Shown here: positions 1 to 10,517 of the stretch, piece by piece
Numbering within the stretch: the stretch's first letter is position 1
Layout of the letters: every line of letters begins with the position of its first letter
Source: Oxytricha trifallax
Taxonomy: Eukaryota > Ciliophora > Spirotrichea > Sporadotrichida > Oxytrichidae
DNA length: 64,000 nucleotides
Assembly (NCBI GenBank): GCA_000711775.1
Contig: ARYC01000463.1
Coordinates: 1-64,000, forward strand
Direction of reading: 5' to 3'
Position numbers and translations under genes: made by a program
The notes under the pieces: generated by a model
The model's input: the letters and a program-made list of their open reading frames with translations, nothing else
Databases searched by the model: none
Told to the model about the DNA's origin: nothing

Positions 1-230
1 CTGGTACTGCTATATACTTGATGAAAGAGCGCAGCAAATTAAACAGAGAGAGAAAGTCTCAAGTAAAACATGAATTGCGTAAGAGGCTCTTCAAAGATAT
101 ATAAAAGCCAGAAGAGAGTAACATAGATGCAGGAGCTGGCACTAAGAGAAGAAACATAGGCCAAAGCAAGCCCTAAGAGGAAGAAAAAAAAGAGAAGCCA
201 AATCCCTTTACGGGCATATTTAATATGTGA
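1..230 (+). CDS. TBE 22-kDa protein, C-terminal part (TBE-1)
   Basis: Reads from the window edge to TGA at 228-230 in one frame, with TAA read as Gln. The C-terminal tail (GAGTKRRN, then a Lys/Glu-rich stretch, ending GIFNM) recurs in TBE-9 and TBE-10, so it is conserved. The 22-kDa TBE protein has no known biochemical role; it is very basic near the end. It converges on the transposase gene, with stops only 6 bp apart. The N-terminal two thirds lie outside the window. Confidence 0.85.
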
Positions 231-236
231 AATTAT

Positions 237-1259
237 TCATTCATTTAAATCTAAAACTTATTTATAAACACAAAATCTCCCTTCTCTTGAGCATACTTTA
301 GCTTTATCATCACTGACTCTTTTAACAGCACTCTTAATAAAATCGACTGTATCTATCTTTAAATCATGCATCAGAGGTAGAGCAGCAATTTCTTATAATG
401 ACCTTTCAATAACCCCCAATACAATTCAATTCCATTGAACTAAGGGATGTAAGGAACATTAAATACAGGTGTTATATTTAGCCCTTCAAATTCCCTCCTT
501 GAGTCTTTAGTTTTATGAACCGACAAGTTATCAACGAATAGAATAATCTCTTAGTCAGCGTACTTATCTCTCAGTTATTGCAAGAATTTAATATATTATT
601 CAGTCTTTATAGAACGAGGGTGAATAACATAAGTCTCGAGGACACTATCTTCACTTATTCCACCAAGTATTGCATGAGTTTAAACCTTAACCTTTTAATC
701 ATATACTTCAATGCTGCTGTATCTCTTATACCAAGACCTTGATATGAAGGTATTAAACGTGAATACTGCCTCATCAGCGTGTATAAACTTTAAATTATGC
801 TCTTAAGCCTTTGCATTTAATCGAATATATAATTTAAATTATCCTTATAAAATGGAACATTAAAGTCAATCACTCTCTTAATGCGATTGAAGGTCTTGTA
901 AGATATTCATTCTTTTTATATATGTTAGCTATCGATTAAGCAGAGATGTGAAGCTCAGGAAATTGGCGATGAAACATCACAGCCCTCTAGGCCAAAAAGA
1001 AGTGAGCCCAGTATTTAAGAGTCTTATCATTAATAAGATATTCAATATGATGCTGCTAAATTTTAAGGGTCTCTTAGGCTTAGAATTAAGATGCTATCTC
1101 TTTAAATTCAATGCTAATAAACAGTGAGACCTCACAGTTGCACGAGATTTATGCAGTAGCCTTGCTATAGACGTATAATTCAGAACAGCCTTAAGTTATT
1201 CACTATATTAATCACATCCATATCGCAACTTAAACAATAAATCTATAACTCACTATCAT
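237..1259 (-). pseudogene. TBE 42-kDa transposase, frameshifted (TBE-1)
   Basis: Minus-strand DDE transposase of the TBE family, related to mariner/IS630 enzymes. The N-terminal third has helix-turn-helix-like sequence (SIARLLHKSRATVRSH). The catalytic core is visible as HADEAVFTF (first Asp), ILFVDNLSVHK (second Asp) and FNGIELYWGLLK (Glu). It ends at TGA 237-239. At least two frame changes separate the DNA-binding part from the catalytic part, and an in-frame TGA cuts the N-terminal frame, so this copy is unlikely to be active. It mediates element movement in the germline and is thought to help DNA elimination in development. Confidence 0.85.
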
Positions 1260-1407
1260 AAACTGACCCCAAACATCGCATATACTCACTTAAAATACTA
1301 ATATTTAAACATTAAACCCCTACATAAACCCTATTAAAACCCTAATAAAGTATGCCTTAATAGTCTACTTTTATCAATCAAACTACTGAAAGGGTTTTGG
1401 GGTTTTG

Positions 1408-2899
1408 ATTCTTTGAAAGTAGTTACTTACACTTTTTTTTAATTTACTATATATAACGATAAAACTAAATTTTATCATTTAAATATTTGTTATAATTATC
1501 ATTGATCCTAAACTACTTTAGCATCTGGAGTGCCAAAACCCTCATATTTAAGTGCAGCATACTTCTTTTTCTTAAGAAGTAGTAGACTCTTGAACACACC
1601 ATCGATTTCTATCTCAAGGAAAATATAAAATGTTTTTTCAATAATATTACAAAATAGAATCAGTATCTCCATATACAACATTGAAACCTAATTTATTCTC
1701 AGCAATGTCCTTAAATATGTAGTGTATCTCTTCCAGTTTTGGTAATTAGGGCAGCAATTGCTTAAGCATGGAATCTAGATGAGCCAAAACCAAGGCAACC
1801 ATACATACTCAGCTTTAAATAATTTTGAAAATAATCTCATTAATAATAATTTTATTAATTTTTAGAATTAGTCAAAGTCTTGTCTGTCTTTCTTTAGTTG
1901 AACCATATTGAGTATTTTAATAAATTATCTTGGAATCCATTGAGATCCTCCATGTGATAATGTTTTTGGATTCTAGCTTCTTGTTAGGGATTTAAGTCTT
2001 CTTTAGTCTTCCAATTCTAGACCAGTGATTAACTTTCAAATATTGAATTCTTGCTAATAACAAATCAAACATTCCTCCACATAAATTGTGAGCAACTATA
2101 TACTGTGAATTAAAAAATTAATGCTATAATAATTTAAGTATTCTATCTCTCATTTTCAAACTTTTGAATGATGTTTTCCTTTCTTTGTTTGACCTTTTGA
2201 TCAAAGTCATAAGGCATAGGTTTACCATCAAGTTTTCAATAAATAATAGATGTAGATAAGTAATATGATATCATAGCAATTTCATTGGTGTTTTATTGAG
2301 CTTATAAATAATTATTCCAGTCAATATAAAAAAATAATACAAGAGTAACTTCTACGTTCTTTGGGTTATCAATTACAATTTCCTGTCTGCACCATGTTTT
2401 CTTAAATTTAAGGCTTAATTATTAATTCAAGCATGCTTTAAGTCGACCCAAAAATGCATTCGAATGTGTTTCCTTAAATTGTGCTTGGTAGTGGAGGCAT
2501 GGTGCTATCATACTTGATTTTAAAATTATACTTAGAGATTATTCTCACCATGTTGAATTGGCATTTCAAAAGCGTACTTTCTATTAACTGGCTTGCATCT
2601 CCATTTTGAAATTTGAGGGAATCTCTTCTTTCTAATATCATCCAACTCCATCATTACAAGATTTAGATAAATTTCTATGTAGAATTTAAATCTCCTCTTG
2701 CTTTACCTCTCATTTTAAGCAACTAGAAATATTTTTATTAACAATTTGCATTCCATTAACTTTCATAGAGCAAGAAACAAATTAAATCTTTATGCTTATT
2801 ATTTTCTTCATGAGCATCGATCCAATAGAATGATAACTATATTATAAATAACACTCTAAACATATTTCTAAGTTCCTAATTGGCTTAGAAGTTTTGTTG
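1408..2899 (-). CDS. Polymerase alpha left arm, even-numbered MDSs 4-24 and odd MDSs 27-33
   Basis: MDS positions, in MAC order, each with its 5' pointer: 4 2861-2899 (CAACA); 6 2798-2836 (TTATCATT); 8 2745-2778 (GTTTCTTG); 10 2692-2717 (TAAAATGA); 12 2544-2658 (TGTAATGATGGA); 14 2427-2521 (AAAATCAA); 16 2340-2403 (AAGAAAA); 18 2265-2302 (AGCTCAATAAAA); 20 2142-2237 (GAAAACTT); 22 1972-2098 (TAGTTGCTC); 24 1925-1951 (GGAGGATC); 27 1721-1809 (AGTATGTAT); 29 1653-1712 (AAGGACATT); 31 1506-1618 (CTTGAGAT); 33 1408-1420 and on beyond TBE-1 (ACTTTCAA). Each pointer is found again at the end of the preceding right-arm MDS. IESs between them are only about 5-130 bp and AT-rich. Confidence 0.93.
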
Positions 2900-5800
2900 C
2901 ATCAATAATTATTTATTAAGGTTTTTAGCTTTAATTCCACTCATCATTTGATTTTGATTATGTCTCTAAAGTCTTGCTGTGGTTCACTGTCTATAATTTT
3001 ATTAAAATTATCCTAAAAAAAGATTAATAGTTTATTATATTCAATTTAAGTTTTTTTCTAAGCTGAAGTCTAGTCGATTTTCATTGAGTCATCCATAGCG
3101 CTTTAAAAGTCACTTTAATTTAAGGATTCGCTACTTTTAGCATCGAAATAACTTGTGTTTCCACTTTTGTTCAAATTATCATTAGTTTAGTTTGAAACTC
3201 TTTTGGAATCGGATGCAAGAGCATTTTAGTTAGTGGAAATCAAAAACAAAGAATTCGTTATAATAAATTTAATTTATTGTTTATATTAATTAAAAGATAA
3301 CAAGTATTCTATCATTAAAATTAAATGGGAGATTTATATAAACAGTCAGAAAAAAATAATCATCTATAATAGATAAACTCTTATTCAGAAAATATTTGAT
3401 TGGATTATTTTATCTAACTATTATTAGGGAATTTATTTGCATTTACTCTGAAGAACTAAAAGAATTAGGATTCTTTGGAGCAAAGTATTAAAAATGCATA
3501 AAATTAAAGAAATAAATAGAAAAAGAAAAATGCATTTTAAGTCCTAATATAATTATTGGGATTCTAAATCTCTTCAAACTTTCTCTTTTTTGAAAATGGA
3601 TTGGAACTTTGTTGGTTCTATCCAATCTAGGCTTATGCCTAAATTTGCTCTGTGACCCTCTTCTATTCAACTTCTTAGCGAGTTTCAAGTGTAACTGCAT
3701 ATTTCGAGGTCAGCATATCGTTCTAATTGAAAGCAATTGGTTTGTTAAGCTCGGTAACAACTGCTGAATTATTTACATCTTAGAGTTCATCTACATCCTT
3801 TGAATCAAGTTCTTAGAAGAGATTGTTCATGATGTCCTTTGACTACTCAGCTGAAACCTTGGGTTTTTGCTTGATTTAGGCACTGGAGTTTGTCACAGCT
3901 CCTGGTCTGTTTATAGTTGACTTTGGCTTCATAAAGGCAGTGATTGACTGTTCATTAGGCTATAAGAATAAAGGTTAAGCATTAAAATTGAGATGAGAAT
4001 GAAATAACGTACATCGAGCTTTCTCTTTTTCTTTTTACCGCCATCTTCAGGGTGGTCATCTCTTTCCCAAATTTCACCTCCGTGATCTCTGTAACCATAA
4101 CCATCGTCGTCAACAATGAAGTCATCGTTCTTTCTTTGATCTTAAATTTTGTCATATTCGTCGTCATCTAAACTTTTAGCTCATAATTTACTTTAAATTG
4201 TGTTAATCTGTTAACCTTTATCTCATCAAATATTTTCTTGGCTTCATCAACCTAAAGGTAAAATTGAGCAAAACTGTTTGAAAATTAAATTTCTACATTT
4301 TCCAATAATAAATGGAACATCACTTACCTAATACTGATCAGTTCTTTTGCTTCCTCCTTCTCTAGCAGCTCTCAATTGAGCTAGGGCGCCTTTGGCAGCA
4401 TCTCCACGACCTGCTTTCTTAATCTCTCTTCCTGATTGTGTTGTGTACTTATCGCTCATAAATAATTGTTTTTTAGTAAAATCGCAAACTAGACTGTTCA
4501 CAAATGTTGCAAATTTTAAATTATATATAGATTAAACGCGGTATTTAATTTACTTATTCCCCTACTATTTTGAATTGAAAAATAAATATATGGATTTCAG
4601 ATAATGAGTGGAATTAAGTTAGACAACATAACATTTAAATATATAAATTATAAAGAAATATGGAACCAAGTGTTGGTTAAAATACTCAAGAATTTCCACT
4701 TCCTCTAAACGAAAATGGTACATTATCATTATAGTCATAGTATATAAATAAAATAATGGAACAGATCTGTATATTTTTGGAAAAATCTATCAACCACAAG
4801 TGAGATAATTCGTTTCTTGATTATTATTTTAAAAGAAATCTTGGATGCAAAGAGAACTCTATGCTCTCCCTAAAATGATATAATTTTTCATTTTTAGAGG
4901 AGCTTTGACTGTTGAAGAAGAGAAGGAATAAGTAAGAGCTGTAATGATGGAATTAAAATAACATTTTCTCAATGCTTTATGGTGAGCATCAATTCTTGAA
5001 AATCAATGTTAATTACTAATATCAAAGCATGCTTGAGTTATTCATTTTAAAGAGAAAAATTAGAGGTCCATGCTGGATGACAATCAAAAACCCTACAAAG
5101 GTTACTGATTTCAAGAAAAATGTAAATATGAATTTAAATTTATAATCAAGTTACTCTTGAAGACTTAAATAAGTAAGAACTTCCACCTCTTACATCTCTT
5201 ACTTTTTCATTTAAAACCACCAGAGCTCAATAAAATATTTATTAAATTATCAAAGTAATTTAACTCAATTTTATATGATATCATGCTTGATTAATACAAA
5301 CATTGCTCAAGAAGGACCTTCTCAGGTTGAAAGAACTCAATCATTCACCTTATTAAGAAAACTTTAACATAAATTATAAATCCGTTTAGAGAGATAGATG
5401 ATAGAAGCATTTATTGCTAAAGTTTTCATTGTTGATCCAGATCTTGTAGTTGCTCTTTTAATAGATTTTTAATGATTATTCAAAATAAAGCTAGATGTAG
5501 GAGGTTCAAGCTACGGAGGATCGTTTTATTTGCAAGATAAGTCACATGTGGTAGATTACTTGTTGATACTTTCCTTTCTGCTAAGGAGCTTGTAAGAGAA
5601 ACTAGTTATGATTTGACTTACCTCGCTAAAGTTCAACTTAGATCCATTAATTAATCATAAGACTTTGATGATGAGCTCTTACCAACATTATACATTACTT
5701 CAGAGAGACTTTTCTCACTAATTGATCACACTGAAAAAGATGCTTACTTGACTATTTAACTTATGAATCATCTCGCTATTATACCTTTGACCAAGCAGCT

Positions 5801-6966
5801 TACTAACATCGCAGGTAACTTATGGTTCAGGTCTCTCTAAAATGCTAGAGCAGAGAGAAACGAGATGCTATTATTGCATGAGTTCAAAAAGAAGAAGTTT
5901 ATTTTACCAGACAAAAAAGCACCCAACGCTAAAGATTTCAAGCGTAATATGTTTGCAGATGAGTTTGAAGAGGCTGAAGTGGGCAAGGGACCCAAAAAAG
6001 GTGGAAAGAGAAAGAAGGCAGCATATGCTGGTGGTTTGGTTATCGAGCCTAAAGCTGGTTTCTATGACAATATTATCTTGTTGTTGGATTTCAATTCACT
6101 GTATCCCAGTATTATTCAAGAGTACAATTTATGCTTCACCACAGTTAATCGTAGACCAACAAAGAATTTCGATGGGTCTGAAGTTAAAAGCCAATTCAAG
6201 GCTGCTGGAACAGATGCTAATGTCAAATAATAACATATTCAAATTCATTAATCTATAATGCCTAGTTTATTTATTCTAATGAAGGCAATGAAGTTGAAGA
6301 AGCAGATCTTCCTGATAAGAATGTTAATGTCAAAGACGCTGTACTTCCAAATGTCTTAAGAGATTTAGTTTAGAAACGTAAAGCAGTTAAAGAAAAGATG
6401 AAGAACGAGAAGGACGCAGTTAAGCTTTCACAACTGGAAATCAGGTAAAAAGCTATCAAGCTCACTGCTAACAGTATGTATAGTTAATTTATTATAAAAA
6501 ACTCCAAATAAATTCAAATTAGGATTTTACATTACAGAGATACACTGTTAAGAACCAAGGACATTTATAAAATAACTGATATAAAAGATTCTATTATGAT
6601 CAATACTGGAACAAATTAATTACAATAGTCTTTAGAAATGGGTAAGAGACTCAAGGCAGAAGTTAATTGCTTATATAAGTGTCTTGAGATTTAAAAAAGA
6701 ATTTTATCGATAAAAATAACGTCTAAATCTTATAAATTAACAAGAAAATTATAATTAAAAGTAGTTTAGGAAGTTAAAGGTCTAGATATGGTTAGAAGAG
6801 ATTGGTGCCCACTTTCAATAATTAATGTAACAAATTATCTTAATGAAAAATAATGGAATCACCTTGGATCAATTGATTATATTAAAATTGCTTAACATTT
6901 TATTGAATATAAGAGTGAATCAGATCTAGTGAACAACTTTCATATGACATTAAGAAGAATTAATTG
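1408..6966. CDS. DNA polymerase alpha catalytic subunit, scrambled germline gene (33 MDSs followed, incomplete)
   Basis: Catalytic subunit of the replicative DNA polymerase alpha-primase complex (family B). It is split into MDSs that alternate between two arms and must be inverted and reordered to read. Family-B motifs appear in order: [10 protein letters not shown] and HWSRIGRL in the exonuclease-like region, [10 protein letters not shown] (6087, motif A), [13 protein letters not shown] (motif B, joined from 6276-6481 and 1721-1809), YGDTDS (minus, 1656-1673, motif C) and [16 protein letters not shown] order runs 1 and 2 (minus, 4459 to 2931), then strictly alternates plus/minus outwards, except that 25 and 26 are both plus. 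Nearly every junction has a matching pointer of 6-14 bp. The part after motif C and KKYAAL is incomplete: the next left-arm MDS is interrupted by TBE-1 and continues outside the window. TAA/TAG encode Gln throughout. Confidence 0.96.
2931..3228 (-). CDS. Polymerase alpha MDS 2
   Basis: Open on minus from pointer TAAAATGC, reading [17 protein letters not shown] and later [15 protein letters not shown], then [13 protein letters not shown]. It ends at a 14-bp pointer ATGAGTGGAATTAA (2931-2944), repeated at 4604-4617. The frame that is open through the body meets TGATGA just before this pointer, so a small IES, frameshift or intron near 2945-2960 is still to be resolved. IES 3229-3531 separates it from MDS 1. 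Confidence 0.8.
3532..4459 (-). CDS. Polymerase alpha MDS 1 (start codon and N-terminus)
   Basis: ATG at 4459-4457 opens [19 protein letters not shown], followed by the acidic N-terminal region ([14 protein letters not shown]) typical of polymerase alpha. Two short spliceosomal introns interrupt it (4252-4327 and 3960-4012). After them it reads [13 protein letters not shown] and on to NPNNYIRT. It ends at pointer TAAAATGC (3532-3539), which repeats at the start of MDS 2 (3221-3228). The telomere-addition end presumably lies within 4460-4600. Confidence 0.92.
3960..4012 (-). other. Spliceosomal intron in polymerase alpha MDS 1
   Basis: 53 bp, starts GTACGTTATT and ends TTCTTATAG on the minus strand. 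Splicing joins KLD to PNEQSITAF in frame. Classic GT-AG ends and no pointer repeat at the borders favour an intron over an IES. Confidence 0.8.
4252..4327 (-). other. Spliceosomal intron in polymerase alpha MDS 1
   Basis: 76 bp, starts GTAAGTGATG and ends TTACCTTTAG on the minus strand. Joins RTDQYQ to [11 protein letters not shown] in frame. The perfect GTAAGT donor supports splicing rather than DNA elimination. Confidence 0.85.
4604..6818 (+). CDS. Polymerase alpha right arm MDSs 3-32
   Basis: MDS positions with 5' pointers: 3 4604-4628 (ATGAGTGGAATTAA); 5 4654-4730 (AGAAATATG); 7 4750-4819 (AAAATAAT); 9 4845-4878 (ATGCAAA); 11 4906-4951 (AGAGGAG); 13 4979-5006 (ATGGTGAG); 15 5024-5119 (AAAGCATGCTTGA); 17 5148-5235 (AAGTTACTCTTG); 19 5274-5364 (TATGATATCAT); 21 5389-5455 (GAGAGATAGA); 23 5488-5522 (AAGCTAGA); 25 5533-6222 (CAAGATAA); 26 6276-6481 (CTAATG); 28 6536-6565 (AGAGATACACT); 30 6587-6690 (GATTCTATT); 32 6758-6818 (AAAGTAGTTTAGGA). 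MDS 25 is the largest, with polymerase motif A. 25 and 26 are both plus and separated by a conventional IES (6223-6275). Confidence 0.94.
6858..6966 (+). CDS. Candidate further polymerase alpha MDS
   Basis: Open stretch reading [19 protein letters not shown] then [12 protein letters not shown] before TGA. It resembles the region of polymerase alpha after the RRDWCPLS motif, where a KS.EDLV...H..LR.I pattern is usual. The expected preceding left-arm MDS lies beyond TBE-1, so the pointers cannot be checked here. Confidence 0.5.
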
Positions 6967-7832
6967 AGACAATAATTGTTTTGAACAGCATTTTAAAATA
7001 CACATATATTAAAGAATCTTATAAGATTACTATTTTATAGCAATTTAATTTGGGAAAAAAATCTGGTTTAAAATATATATTTTTACAAAAGTAGCTTATC
7101 AAATTCTTGTTTTACAAAATAGAGATTTTTTTATGTAATGGAGGAATATAATTGTTTTATATTCAAATAAGAATTAATTAAAAAAATCTGTAGAATATTT
7201 TCATAATCAAATTCCTTTAACCAATATTTACTTTTAAAAATGAAATTATTTAGTGCTTAGCCTTTTGATCCAAGCAAAACAACTTATCATTCTTATAATT
7301 TCTATATACATCAACAGTATTTCTTACAGAATATTACAAATTTTAAGTATTTATGATTATAATGATGATGGAACATTGATTTAGCAACTGAAAATATCAC
7401 TTCCCAGGAATCTTCCAAGATTAAAAATTATATAACTATAAAAATACACTTTAAATACTTTAGATTACAAAATTAAATATTCTGCATATTATAATTTGAA
7501 TATAAATAAAGTAAAGAATCATTATTTAATCAAATAAATTTTATAAATTGTTTTTAAGTAGCTACTCTAGATTAATTAATAAAATGCAGAACAGAACTTT
7601 ATCTAAAATAATTTTAAACTAATTAATACACATAACTTTAAAATAAAACACAATTCATAAATTAATTTAAATTATGAATTAATAATTAGAAATGATAAAA
7701 TATAAAATTGTATTATTATTTAATCTTTAACTTAAATGTTGGAATGTGAATTGAATAAAGAGAGTAAAATAGATATAGAAAATTATGTAAATAATCTTTG
7801 TTTTTTTATATGAATTTTTCTCGTCAGAAAAT
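6967..7832. other. AT-rich spacer, possible small MDSs
   Basis: Mostly AT-rich non-coding sequence. One plus stretch (about 7250-7330) is open with Gln recoding (AQPFDPSKTTYHSYNF) and could be a later polymerase alpha MDS, but its partner pointers are not in the window. Nothing else recognised. Confidence 0.4.
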
Positions 7833-9971
7833 TCAAGCCTGAAGATGAAGTTCAAATTCTCCAGTGGTTTCTTCAATATTCCATCTTCCCTTTACGACAT
7901 TTACTTATTTTTATAAATTTTATACATTTTATTGCAAGCCATTTAATTCATAAATATAAAAATATTTTTTGATTTCCGTTTTCAATGGTACCTTTGTACT
8001 GGACAGTGTGTTAACCGTGATACTTCTTGATGTACTTTATTTTGAGACCCTTTTGGTAGCCGTTAATGTAGAAATCTCCAACTTCGTCTGTTCCCTTGCC
8101 GAGAATCACGCCTTAAGATATGACTAGCTTTTCAAAAGTCATGTCACTTTATATAAATGTGTAGTTTTTGAAAATCCCTACATCTGTTTTTATTTAAAAT
8201 ATAGCTTTCTTAAAAATTAGGTTATGACAAAAATCTAAATTATTTACAGACTTTTGGTTCCATCATATTCATAGAAGCCAGTCCATGTTTGATTAGTATT
8301 GGCAAGCACTTAATCAGCCCACAGCTAGAATCTCACACATTCCAAACATAGATCGTAGTCACATTCAGCACAGTTGTACTTCTCTACTCCATTAGTTTAA
8401 TAGAAGTCGCTGATTCCATCGATGCATTTTGTACCAAAATCTTTACGACCATCGCAAGCCCAGCCGGTCTCGCTTGAAGATGGACCCTTCAATATACACC
8501 AATAATAATTAAAAAGACATTTTCAACTATTTTTGCCAATTTTAAAAGTCAAAACATAGAAATTTGTAAATGCGCACTTGTGTGTGGTTAAGTGCATATT
8601 ACCTGATGGGATCTTTGTTGAAGAGAAGGGTTTTAGGTACTTCACTTGGGGAATCTTGCAAAGTTTAAACTATTTAAATTAACTCATATAATGAGCAAAT
8701 ATTCATAAAATGTAAGATAAATTTTTGTTGCCCTTTTAATTTATTTTAGAAAAACTAATGAATTTCGTCAAGATCTGTGTCAACAATAGCTTTACCACTA
8801 ATTGTTGTTCTCTCAGAGTTTATGCTACCAATATAGGTAACATCGTATTAAATTTAAAATTAAAATAATTATGATGTATTGGTAATCACCAATGAAAGTC
8901 TTAGTCAACTTCACATGATCATCTTTTGGATTAATTTTTCCAGTGATGATGAAGCCATCTCCATATCCACCAATGTAGTTTTTCATAACAACCAATGCCT
9001 TGAGATCGTGGTTAGTGATATTTATTTTAAACAATATAGGTCATATATATTTATTTTTATGTTTAGTAATGACTTTGTCTGCTCTTTTGCTGTAGCCCCA
9101 CCACTAATCCTTTAAGTTGCTAGTATCCAATACATTCTTAGCGCAGTCTTGACAGAATGCGATGTCATTGACCAAGCTGAAGTATGCTTAGAGATTTTGA
9201 GATGCGGCGAAGTCGACTTCTCCAAGTTTACATCCGCTCTTCAAGATATGGCCACCATCACAAGTGAACCCACCGAGTTTTTTCCCCAGGTATAAGGGCT
9301 CTACAATAAATGGAAGGGTGATAGAATTCTTAGAAGGATCTACTCTATTGTAAACAAGCATAAATTTAATGAATTAATACAACGTATATAAGTTGTAGAT
9401 ATATTTTCTATAGTTTGGCAGTAATTAGTAAATCATAAATTAATTTTGGAATAGATTATTATTAGCTCACTTAAAATTACGTCTGAAAACACGTGTAGAA
9501 AGCATATTATTTACATTAATCAAAATATAATAACCAAAAATATTTAAATACATAAATAACCCAATTCTTTTTTAAATTAAAGCAGTAAAAATAATTTTAC
9601 TTTTATTTAATGAATATTTTATGACAAAATCTGACTTGAATAATTGAATTTACTTTTTATTTAACAACTTTAGATATCTATTTTAATTATTTTGCTTATA
9701 TTTATCTTTAAAAAAATAAATATCTTGAAATTTTTACCATTTTTTAAGATATAATTGAAAGTTTTATTATGCATAAATATAATTAATGACTGTTTTGTGA
9801 CAATTAGTGAATTTCAAAGATAGATTTCATAATGTGAAAACCATATTTTAATGATATATTTTATTTAAGCATTTCTATTTTTGTTTATTTTTTTTAAATC
9901 TTGCTACGTGATTAATTGACGATATCATCAGCTGTGATTCCAAGGTCTGGACTTTAGCACAAATTTCCCAT
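7833..9971 (-). CDS. Gene A: cysteine-rich, possibly myristoylated protein of unknown function (about 8 MDSs)
   Basis: Non-scrambled gene on minus, from ATG 9971-9969 to TGA 7835-7833. MDSs are roughly 9915-9990, 9063-9350, 8879-9016, 8757-8835, 8585-8670, 8250-8495, 7987-8150 and 7833-7895, with AT-rich IESs between; pointers CAAT, ACTAA and GGAA fit some joins. The protein starts MGNLCQSPD, a plausible N-myristoylation signal. It has FTCDGG...CKLGE...FCQDCAK, then GYGDGFIITGK, then HKCAF, CDGRKDFGTKCIDG and YNCAECDYDLCLEC, and ends GEFELHLQA. The paired Cys pattern suggests zinc-binding treble-clef/DC1-like modules. I do not recognise the family. Gene B is a close paralog with the same MDS plan. 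Confidence 0.85.
9351..9914. other. IES of gene A (between MDS 1 and 2)
   Basis: About 564 bp of very AT-rich non-coding DNA bounded by ATTG (CAAT on the coding strand) copies at 9347-9350 and 9915-9918. The same intron-like position is occupied by an IES in gene B (about 39550-39885), so the cut site is older than the duplication. Confidence 0.75.
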
Positions 9972-10095
9972 AATTCTAGTATCTTAATGTTTTAAGTTTA
10001 TATATACTTAAATTTATGTCAAAAGATATTATTATGTTTTTAATTCACTATTGAGGTATGAAGCTATCGAAATATTAAAAGATGAATTATTTTAA

Positions 10096-10517
10096 TATTG
10101 TAGGAATACATTCTAAATTGGGAAATTATTTATTATTAAATAATTATTATATCAAAATAGTGGCAGTTAAAGTTGACAAATTAATCGATCTTGGGCTCAT
10201 TCGATAGAGAATTCAAAATTAGCTGGACTTTATTGTTGGTGGCACTATTTTATCGCAATTCTGGAGCGAGATAACTTAACTTTCACTATAACATCTCTAA
10301 ATTCGATAAATTATATCCTCACATTAAAGTGAAGTTATCTCGCTCCAGGATTGCGATAAAATAGTGTCACCAACAATAAAGTCCAGCTAATTTTGAATTC
10401 TCTATCGAATGAGCCCGCCCAAGATCGATTAATTGGTCAACTTTAACTGCCACTATTTTGATATAATAATTATTTAATAATAAATAATTTCCCAATTTCG
10501 AATTTATTGATACAATA
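10096..10517. repeat. Foldback MITE, copy 1 (TATTGTAGGAATACA family)
   Basis: Long inverted repeat whose ends are TATTGTAGGAATACA-like. The arms share a block with GGCAGTTAAAG, TCGATCTTGGGC and GGAGCGAGATAAC, repeated inverted about 60 bp later. No coding capacity. Three other copies of nearly equal length occur at 14114, 21088 and 43402. Confidence 0.9.

Larger units (their letters stand above)
1..1407. mobile_element. TBE-1, telomere-bearing element, partial (42-kDa end)
   Basis: The element runs in from outside the window and ends with a telomeric repeat (GGGTTTTGGGGTTTTG type) at 1407, followed by target copy ATT at 1408-1410. It holds the end of the 22-kDa gene on plus and the 42-kDa transposase on minus, the standard order for the 42-kDa side of a TBE. 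Its terminus lies within polymerase alpha MDS 33, so the element interrupts that gene. The other end is off the left edge. Confidence 0.93.

Noticed and set aside
3488..4167. Short standard-code ORFs on minus at 3488-3700 and 3982-4167
   Set aside because: Wrong-frame shadows of polymerase alpha MDS 1, whose true frame needs TAA/TAG as Gln and two introns.
5842..6258. 138-codon plus ORF starting [12 protein letters not shown]
   Set aside because: Out-of-frame shadow of polymerase alpha MDS 25, which has the [10 protein letters not shown] motif in another frame.
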